Shown here one piece after another: positions 56,501-64,000 of a DNA stretch of 64,000 nt. Source of the stretch: Morchella semilibera (taxonomy: Eukaryota > Ascomycota > Pezizomycetes > Pezizales > Morchellaceae); the NCBI GenBank assembly GCA_009192285.1, contig CM018603.1:6073613-6137612 (forward strand). Direction: 5' to 3'. How positions within the stretch are numbered: position 1 is the first letter of the stretch; the number at the start of each line of letters is the position of its first letter. Under the pieces are notes generated by a model. The model worked only from the letters and a program-made list of their open reading frames with translations, was not told the DNA's origin and made no database searches. The position numbers and the translations under genes were made by a program.

Positions 56501-59500
56501 TCAAGTTCCACAAAATTATCTGCTCGCATCCTTGAAACCAACTTTACCTCCAGACTTGGAGCATTTGAAGGGATCTCCTCTTTTGATTTCTGGAACCCTA
56601 CCCAAGCCTCGAGCAGCAGAAGTGGCTCAAAGGTTTTGCGGTAAGCCTCGTAAGAAGAAAAAGATTTTGCAACAGATACATAGTCCTGTTTACTCAAACC
56701 AGGAGGAAAGGGGTCTTCATGAAAGGCCTCCCACTTAAGTATTTGCTTGTAAAGAGGCGATAAATCTGGAGCAACTCGCGCTCGGTTATCCTTGACTCGA
56801 CGAGTTGGCCCTACCACTCGGCTTGTTTGAGCCCTTGGCTTAAGTGAACTACCCAATTTTGGATCATGGACAAGTTTCGTTGACCTTTGGAGAGCAGCAC
56901 CGAGCTTGAACAAAGAATTACCGGCCTCATCCTCTGACGACTCATCTGAAGAAGAATCTTCAACAGTGGTAGCAGTTCGTTTAGCCTTCTCGGCTGCCAG
57001 CGCCGCCTTTCTAGCAGCATCGGCAGCTTTTGCGGCTTTCCGTTTGATAAGAAAATCATCAGAAACAACCCCACGAGCCGTGTCTTTTGCAGTGCCTACT
57101 CTAAGTGAACCAGTCTTAGACTGTGTGGTTGGTGGTTTTGTAGGTGGTTTATAAGATCTAGCAGCATCGGCGGGACGGACTGTTGTGGTTGGAAACTGAA
57201 GTTGGGTCTGCTTATGCACAGTCTTCCGTCGATATGCCTCTTCCGCCTGTATCATTTCGCTGTCGGAAATCTCACCATAGTCATCGTCTGAAATTTCAAC
57301 CACAGTGGTTTCCTTAGCTATAATAATTATAAATTAGTATATACTCAACAAATAACCTAAATTCAAAATAAAGACTTGCCTTCATCGGGAACAAAGTCAG
57401 GTCGGATTTTGGTCACGGCAACTGAGAGCTCCGCCTTTTGTACTTCACTGAGATTTGTCATAGGAGTGCCCGATGGGTCGTATTCCGGTAATATTTGGGG
57501 GTAGATATATCTTCTCATCGCTTTGAAATAATCTTCTGTAATCTCCACTCCCTGTTGGTCTAGAAGTTTTAATATCTTACACATCAATACCTGACAAGTA
57601 CTTAGAAGATGTGGGTCTTGTATAGTCAGAATAACAGTAAGAGAAAGAAGTGTCCTCGAGGCGTCTTGGAGGAGCTTCACTCCCCAGCTAATGTCTCTAT
57701 TAATGCCTGGTCTGACATCGAGTTCAGACATATTGGCCCTCAATGCCTGCTCAAATGTCCAAAACCGATCGAAAAGATTGTCCGCATAGTCCATAGCATT
57801 ACGAGTAAACTCGATCATAACCTCTTTGTCGACGGAAAACGCCCACCTTCTGACTCTTCTAAAAATGTTACCAAGCCACCTCCATTGTAAATCCCAGTAT
57901 ATCCTTAATGTCGTTTTCTGCCATTCTTCAAGGCTCTGCTTTACGATAACACCATCATACCGGTCACACAGGACCTCTAAAACCCTCGAACTAAAATCGA
58001 TCATCTTGGGCATCAGGGAAAATGTCGCTAATTTCTGCAGCTGTCGCCCAAGGTTGGAAAGTGCCGTTATGGTCACACGGAAATCAGCCTTCAACATGGC
58101 TCGAAGCGCTTCGCTCTTGTCTTCTACACCATAGGCTTGAAGAAGACTATCTTCCGCTGCAAAAGACACTTCGTTTACTGAGGAAATTATGCCAGTAAAG
58201 AAAGTAAGCTGCGCGCTATCTTCTGAGACAATTTGGTTGATATTATAAGGTTTAAAGTGACTCAATGAGTTGAAAAATTCGTGTAGTCGTCCTTGCAGAC
58301 TTGTCATCACTTCATTGAATTTTATCTTTCTTTTCATCAGGTCATCTTCATCCAAGCTATTGATATGAACCTTGTCAAGCAAAGCCAGCTCTTGCAGAAC
58401 TGGCAATATTTGGCGACCAAAGTGGATATTATCTCGAGGAAACCTTTCGCTAACACTGCTCCAAAGCTGATCCCTGATTGTTGTCTCCGTAATAGGTAGC
58501 TCTGGTTTCTTCTTCGTCAGGCTGGCATGATCTGTCATTACAACTTTGATATCCAGCCTCAAAGCCGATATCAGGGCCTCTACTGCGGCATCCCGAGCCA
58601 TTTTCATGTGCGATCCCATGCGCGCATCCTCATATTCCGTCGAAGAGGTAGCGACTTGAATTACTATGTTAAGATGTTCGTTAAATAGTTCATTTGTCTG
58701 CCGCAGAATAATCCGGTCGGCCTCGCCCTCAAGTGTGCTTGATTGGGAGTGGACACCGCTTAGGGTTAAACTTAAAACCTTCATCCCTTCCTTCCAGCAG
58801 ATACCTCGGGACAATGGCGGCAAATTATGCTCCTTAAAAAGCTGCCGAAGTAGCGGTGTAGCGCTAGTGGGTCGCTGAAGGGGCCGTATACTACCAACAA
58901 ACGACGACATCCATTTGGTCAAGTCCATGATTTGCACTTCACCACCTTCATCCTGGGGAACGTTGCGGAGAAGCTCGGAATACTTGTCCTCGACAAGCAA
59001 AATATCTGCAAATGTTGAAGAGGTAAGAGGTGAAACAACATCCCAGATTTCACCACCTAATTTCGTCATAAGGGACTCGTAAAACCGAAGCAGTGAATGT
59101 AGATAAGGGACGCGGAGCGAGATGTGATTCATAGCCAACTTAATTGGATCATGTTTTGCTCCACAGATGGTTTTTGTGATGACCTCCTTACTGACATTTT
59201 TTACAATCGTAGCCATTCCAGCCCAAAATGGCACCAGTTTCTCCGGGGAACCCTCTGTTTCTGCTTTTCGGACGGACTCCTCAAGTGCATCCAACATATG
59301 GGACTCAAATTGTTGGGGTTTAAAATTGGGACCTATAATCTTCCATGATAACTCAACCACTGTGCGGAAAGGCTCTTCCTGGCCAGAAAGGAAAGTGATG
59401 AGCCCTCTCGCAGGCCCTTCTACTGTCACTTTCCCCGTCTTGCATATCTCGGTAAAGTAGGATCTGAGCTCCCCATTCCGGAGGACTTCCGGACTACAAA

Positions 59501-60081
59501 AACATTCGTAGACCGCATTACGCTGGGCTCTATTCAACAGGAACCTTTCGTGCCAAGAGTCTAGTGATGGAGCTTTCTTGATATCCCGCACGACATCCTT
59601 GAGGACTGGTAATACGCGTTCGATATCCCATTCTTCGAGAAACCCGAAAAACAAGTCGAGGTTTTCTTTGTCATGTTCCCTGGTAACAGTCAGAACACCC
59701 TGGTCACTACGAAATCTAGACCTCTTACTCTAGCAACTGAAGGTAAAATTTGCGCTTTAGGCAGTAGAACTGTGCCATACAATCAGCGCATCGCGCCAAC
59801 TGCGCAGCTACTCTCCCTTTTAGCCAGTTTTGATTGGTCTCCTGGTCGACGAATGACAGCAGCATGAGGGCGTGCAGGGTGGCTTCTTGACGAGATGCTT
59901 CATCTTCATCGCAGTCTACTCTCCTCCCGCCCGGTCCGGGTTCGATCTTCTCGCAAAGCCAGTGAACCTCTTCCGGTAGATTTGCCACTACACTATAAAG
60001 ATGTTAAGGCTCTGAAAGGGAAGCACCATTTCAAAGGTGGACTTACTGGAGGCCATTAGTCACCGCACTGCCGTCAGCCAT
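53600..60081 (-). CDS. SEN1: Sen1-type superfamily 1 RNA/DNA helicase
   Basis: Nuclear helicase for transcription termination of non-coding RNAs and R-loop removal. Nine exons (60081-60047, 59992-59729, 59679-57380, 57317-56255, 56199-55990, 55933-55156, 55101-53905, 53844-53735, 53675-53600) join in phase to 2010 aa. The first 850 residues form the Sen1 N-terminal helical domain (FGFLEEWDIERVLPVLKDVV). Helicase motifs are LIQGPPGTGKTKT (Walker A, split by an intron), VCAPSNAAVDELVIR, VIIDEAAQSVELSALIPL, LVGDPKQLPPTVLS, LSIQYRMHPMI, TIDFNTTDAFQGRERDIII and MNVGLTRAKSSLYVLGN. The C-terminal tail is disordered but holds a CCHC zinc knuckle, CTVCGKLGHAQGSC, and a basic PKKRRK stretch likely to be nuclear targeting. 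The intron at 57318-57379 uses a GC donor (GCAAGT). A 49-nt intron follows exon 2. Confidence 0.93.
57318..57379 (-). other. GC-AG intron in SEN1
   Basis: The donor is GCAAGT and the acceptor TTATAG. It joins PDFVPDE to AKETTVVEIS in frame; no GT donor nearby does so. Confidence 0.8.
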
Positions 60082-60939
60082 TATGCTGCTGTCGCTGAGG
60101 CGGGTAGACCTTCAGGATATTTTGATATGGTGGTGAAAGAGTGTAATGAAGTTAGGGGAAAGATGCGAAAAAGATGAAAACTAGAGAGAAGCAGAACAAT
60201 AAGCCCTGAGGTGTCTTGGTGTCTTGAGGGTTTAGAGCGGGAGAACGTGGGATGCTGCAGGACGCGATTTCTTGGCTCAATTTATCAAGATCTTAGTCAT
60301 GCACTTACGCGCCAAAGCCCTAAACCCTGTTAGGGAAGAGAGAGGATTCAAGAAGTTACTACATCTAGTAGTCAGTACATGCTTTATCGTTTCTGCTCCC
60401 TCTAATCAAAAGAAGGCCAAAACAAACCGCTAGTGTGGGTTGGTTTTCAATGCTGCATGTGGATCTATCAAAACCTGATAGCACACCTCCCATTTTTTTT
60501 TATTTGGATTGATGATGTAACGAAGTTTAAGTACTTATCCAAATGTGATAGCGAGTGATAATGAGTGACTCAAAATGCTGAGTGATAACTAATGACGCGG
60601 TGCACGGAGCTATCAAGCCTTTAAAGAGGCCCTAGCGAGCTATAGTTCTGCTCAATACTCTTACAATTTCAGACAAATTGCAACTGACACTGATATCTTG
60701 TATTTGTGGCAAAATTACCAATGCTCAAAGAAAAGACCCATCTATCACAGATTTTGGACATGTATCGTACACACAAAATCGGAGAACCGGTTGTGATCCT
60801 TGTACTTTCCATTATCCAACCGTGAGCCAGCAAATGAAAGAACTCCATTTTAGAACAAATAGGAAAAAAAAAAGTTTTGGTTTCCCGCCCTCCAAGATTC
60901 ATGGATTTGATTTTAATTTACTTTATGTATGCCCCAAAT
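60082..60939. other. SEN1 promoter and RPL9 3' region
   Basis: 860 bp. It contains AAGCCCTAAACCCTGTTAGG near 60313-60332, a telobox-like cluster about 230 bp upstream of the SEN1 start. No gene recognised. Confidence 0.5.
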
Positions 60940-61975
60940 CTACTCCTCAATGTTGCCCCGCTCAGAGACGTAGAGACCGTCCAAGAACTGCAAACGAGTT
61001 AGCATAGTCTCCCTCGAAACCCAATTTAAGCTAGTGCGTTGATGTACCTTTCGGATATCCTTATTCCTGACCCTGCAGATCTGCTGGATGTCCGCGGCGG
61101 ACTGAGAAACGTTCTCAAGAGAGTTTCCACTGAGGACAATCTCATCCTTAACGTTGGCACTAGTCTCGACGGTGACGCCGGGAAGCATCGTTACACGACG
61201 GATGATCTTCTCTCCCAAAAAGTTACTGTTAATATTCGGTCAGTATGATGTTCGAGTAAAATCGCCAAATTTCGACAACCGTGGTAGATGCGTCGATGGT
61301 TACTCCATCTAGGTATTCCCAAGCTTCTACTCATCGCTTCTGTCTCTTGAAATATCAGGACATGTAACCCACCGGATCTCAACCTGTCCCAAACCGGTCT
61401 CCTTGTCCTCCTCAATGTTGACGTTGATGGGGAAATGCGCGTAGACGTAACGCATCTTGTACTTGTAACCCTTGGTGACACCAATAACCATGTTGGCGAT
61501 CAAGGACTTGACGGTACGGAGAGCGGCAACATTCTTGCGTGTTCCGTGATGCAGGGAGATGTTGATCACGTTGGGGGAGGGGCTCTGGACGAATGAAACC
61601 GAAAGGTGCTTAAGGTCCTTGGTGAGCTCACCACGGGGCCCCTTGACGGTGACGATACGGGACCTGATCTTAACGGACACTGTAAATCACACCTTTATCA
61701 GCGTTCCTGTCCCTTCAAGCCTGCAACTCCCAGATTCCCTCCAGATCTATCCGTGCTGAACACCCCCCCGCAGAATTCCACCAAAACCTCCTCTTGCCGA
61801 GCTCTTCCTCTATTTCCCTTTATAGCCCCATATCCTCTTTTTCCCAATTAAACCCAGCAAGCTCTTCTCAAGACCCTAGTCCGCTCCGGACCCATGGTGC
61901 AATTTACGGAATTTAGGAGAAGAACTCACCGCCGTCAGGAATTGTAAGAGTCTCTCCGCTGTGAATGTACTTCAT
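60940..61975 (-). CDS. RPL9: 60S ribosomal protein L9 (uL6)
   Basis: Large-subunit cytosolic ribosomal protein. Exons 61975-61930, 61679-61373, 61225-61048 and 60987-60940 give 192 aa, the normal length. It begins [15 protein letters not shown], then [97 protein letters not shown] and [11 protein letters not shown]. All are uL6 signatures. Intron 1 is long (250 nt) and follows only 46 nt of coding sequence, a pattern common in fungal ribosomal protein genes. Divergent from the small gene at 62180. Confidence 0.97.
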
Positions 61976-62179
61976 CTTGTCGGTCGGATTTGGCGGTGAA
62001 TTGGGGGTGGTCGAATTATCGTTTCGTCGTTCGTCGTTGGGGGGCGTTGCTGTTGCAAGTTGCGTTAATTCACAAATTCCCTGTGGGTTCTGCAACAATG
62101 TGGGGGCACTAATCTGGTTTGGAAAAGCAGTGACCGTGTAACATTAGGGTTCAACCCTAGCACCAAATTACATCCGATC
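61976..62179. promoter_or_regulatory. Divergent promoter with telobox pair, RPL9 / small unknown gene
   Basis: A 204-bp spacer. At 62144-62160 lies TTAGGGTTCAACCCTAG, two inverted teloboxes. Teloboxes of this kind are bound by Tbf1-type Myb factors and mark ribosomal-protein or snoRNA promoters in several fungi; the role here is inferred. Confidence 0.5.
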
Positions 62180-62455
62180 ATGGCTTCTCACCCGCAAGCA
62201 ACCACAGGGAACACCTTTGTCGAAACATATCAACAATACCAACCAATCCCCCGACAGCCTCAAAGACTCACTCGGCTGATCGAAGATAAGATCTACACTC
62301 GTGACTATGTGTGGGCTCTCAAACACTCGGTAACTTGATTCTAGAATTACACAATCGGGGTATCGCCTTATAGCTAAGACCCCCCCTCACAGACTTGGCT
62401 AGGTAGATGTCTTCAGAGCTTATGTGCTTTGATAAAATGTTTGGAGGAAGAGTAG
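62180..62455 (+). CDS. Small hypothetical protein, two exons
   Basis: Exon 62180-62329 and exon 62393-62455, separated by a 63-nt GT-AG intron (GTAACT...CTCACAG), give 70 aa in one frame. The product is polar and basic at the start (TFVETYQQYQPIPRQPQRLT), then RLIEDKIYTRDYVWALKHS, and ends in a Cys/Leu-rich amphipathic helix and EEE. I do not recognise it. Reading through the intron would stop after 52 residues, so the spliced form is preferred. It shares the telobox promoter with RPL9, which favours a real, well-expressed gene. No codon-bias test was possible on so short a frame. Confidence 0.45.
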
Positions 62456-64000
62456 GGCCTAGCCTCAACCGATGTGAAGCCACTCGACACTAAAAGAAAC
62501 TAGGAGGCTCGAGATGTTAACAGATTAGGGGTCGCCCGGTGCTACCAAATGCTCCAATTCATTACAATCGAAACCACACGGTAGTTATTCAACAACCCCT
62601 ATATAAATAATCAGCTTCGTCTCAACTTGCGGCGTGTCCGAGCTACTGTTTCATTTCAAAAATTGGTCTGTGGGTATTCCGGTGCTTTGAACTACCAATC
62701 GTTTGCTTGGGAGCTAAAGTCTGTAAAGTTATGGACGGGTTAAAGCCTCGTCTGGGAATTTCTGCATTTCGGGCCGTGGTTTAGTTGAACTACATGTATC
62801 TATAACTAACTTTTCATCTATGCGCAGAGACTTAAGTGCATACACGATATAGTACCATAAATTAAATTCGTCTATTCATAATCTCATGCAGGCACCATTT
62901 TTTTTAACATTGAGAATCCTCCAATCATGCGGAAATCATCGAGGGTTGCCCGGGGACTTACTAAAATCGAGCAAAAAAGACCCGCTAGATACAATGAAAA
63001 ATAATTCATAATCAGGGAACTTTATCCTGGTTACTTCGCTTTTGTGCGTTTGCGTGATGTGAGACAGTGTTACAGCATCGAGGATCATCGACTGCCGAAA
63101 TCTTTGTACCATGCATTTCCGTTGTTGATCCCGCCGTTATCTGACGGATCGACGAGATATATTCTTGCAGGAAAGCCTACACATCTGTCATGAATTTGAG
63201 TAAAGATTCTTAGTATCCAAATACATATTTAGGCTAAAATAAGTACATACAGCAAACATGATGTAGGTGCATGTATGATGTAAGTACATGTACATGGACG
63301 GCATCTAATACACTCAGTCGTAAAGAGAAATCCGAACTAGTGTATTTTCGGGCAGTGGCAACAAGTTGTGAAACCGTGAGTGCATTGGCGTATCGAGTGA
63401 TATAACATGATGATAAGGAACGGCTTGATATGTTTTTAAACAAGACTAGCTAAGGTTTCGCTGCTGCGACCGCGGGTCAAGGATCCTTCTACCAAGATAT
63501 ATATATATGCGCGCAGTGAACATACTCTTCCCACGAGGCCCCGTTCCTTGAAAGCCCCCCACTGCTGTCCCGTCCCAGAGATTTTTGGCGTGTTTTATTG
63601 GTTTGTTCTAAAGGAAAATGCCCCCCACCCTTTTCATAGGTTTTGCTGGCCAAACAAATCAAGTATTCGCTTATTGATCTGTGTGCCGGAATGTATGTAT
63701 CAGTAGCACGGCCCGGCATTCGGCAGAAAGGGAGCAAGCCTAAGGTATCACGCCGTATCCACCGAGAAACATGTACGTTAGAAGCAGTGCAACATACGGA
63801 TGGTGGCAATTCTATAGGTGCAGCTGCAGCGAGAGAGACAAAAGAAGGACTAACTTTGTCATCATGTCCTTCGGGGAAAATAGCTGGGTACCATTGCTAT
63901 TGTGTGATAGCCCTAACCCCCGTAATGCGGCGCAAGCGCTTGGGCCATTGTCAGCCTGTCATCTTGGTCCTGGGTGATATCGCGGTCAATCATCATGACG
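62456..64000. other. Intergenic sequence to the window end
   Basis: About 1.5 kb without a recognised gene. It has TACATGTA palindromes at 62791 and 63285 and a short TA repeat near 63500. A gene beginning beyond the right edge cannot be excluded. Confidence 0.5.

Noticed and set aside
1-64000. CRISPR arrays, prokaryotic operons, viral or transposase genes
   Set aside because: No regularly spaced direct repeats, no Shine-Dalgarno-linked gene strings and no recognisable integrase, transposase or polymerase motifs; the window is eukaryotic nuclear DNA.

Overview
The window looks like a gene-sparse stretch of a filamentous ascomycete nuclear genome. Genes are split by many short spliceosomal introns (about 47-90 nt, GT-AG, with CTRAY-like branch sites), and the products are typical of fungi: AreA/NIT2-type GATA factor, DASH subunit Hsk3, Elongator Elp4, a two-domain Thi6-like protein, CnxE/gephyrin, NIMA kinase, Sen1. 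Long intergenic spaces rich in homopolymers and microsatellites would suit a large-genome Pezizomycetes such as a truffle. That placement is an inference, not something the sequence proves.

Layout. 1-5.1 kb: 3' part of an areA-type nitrogen regulator whose frame is broken many times, then HSK3 (minus) divergent from a short Trf4/Cid-type nucleotidyltransferase (plus). 6.2-6.9 kb: a small mitochondrial membrane protein (minus). 7-15.9 kb: mostly non-coding, with one unrecognised two-exon gene at 11.1-11.8 kb. 15.9-16.9 kb: a seven-exon DJ-1/PfpI protein. 20.7-21.7 kb: a WBP11-like splicing factor. 27.1-29.7 kb: a ketopantoate-reductase-like protein with a long disordered tail. 31.7-37.4 kb: RPR2 (RNase P), SUB2 (mRNA export helicase) and a diverged Thi6-like protein that has lost key catalytic motifs. 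37.4-41 kb: a repeat-rich block with a 111-114 bp tandem repeat, an A/C-only tract and TTAGGG-like units. 41-47.1 kb: a GC-rich gene block with ELP4 and RPB8 divergent, then a DUF4743/Nudix hydrolase and cnxE divergent. 50-50.5 kb: an Fmp46-like thioredoxin-fold protein. 50.8-60.1 kb: a NIMA kinase and a nine-exon SEN1 helicase, both minus. 60.9-62.5 kb: RPL9 (minus), divergent from a small unknown gene.

Most genes are housekeeping functions in RNA metabolism (SUB2, SEN1, RPR2, WBP11-like, RPB8, Trf4-like), translation (RPL9, ELP4), mitosis (HSK3, nimA) and cofactor metabolism (cnxE, Thi6-like, Nudix, KPR-like). There is no operon logic; divergent pairs with 190-290 bp spacers are the main organisation.

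The most noteworthy points are: (1) an intact, fully spliced Thi6-like reading frame with degraded active sites in both enzyme domains, so probably a pseudoenzyme; (2) strong intergenic enrichment of the palindrome TACATGTA (20 copies by hand count against about one expected by chance); (3) the clustered single-base frame breaks in areA; (4) a MITE-like foldback at 31.06-31.23 kb; (5) a telobox pair between RPL9 and its divergent neighbour. Exon boundaries were read by hand from splice signals, frame continuity and remembered family conservation; no alignment was run.
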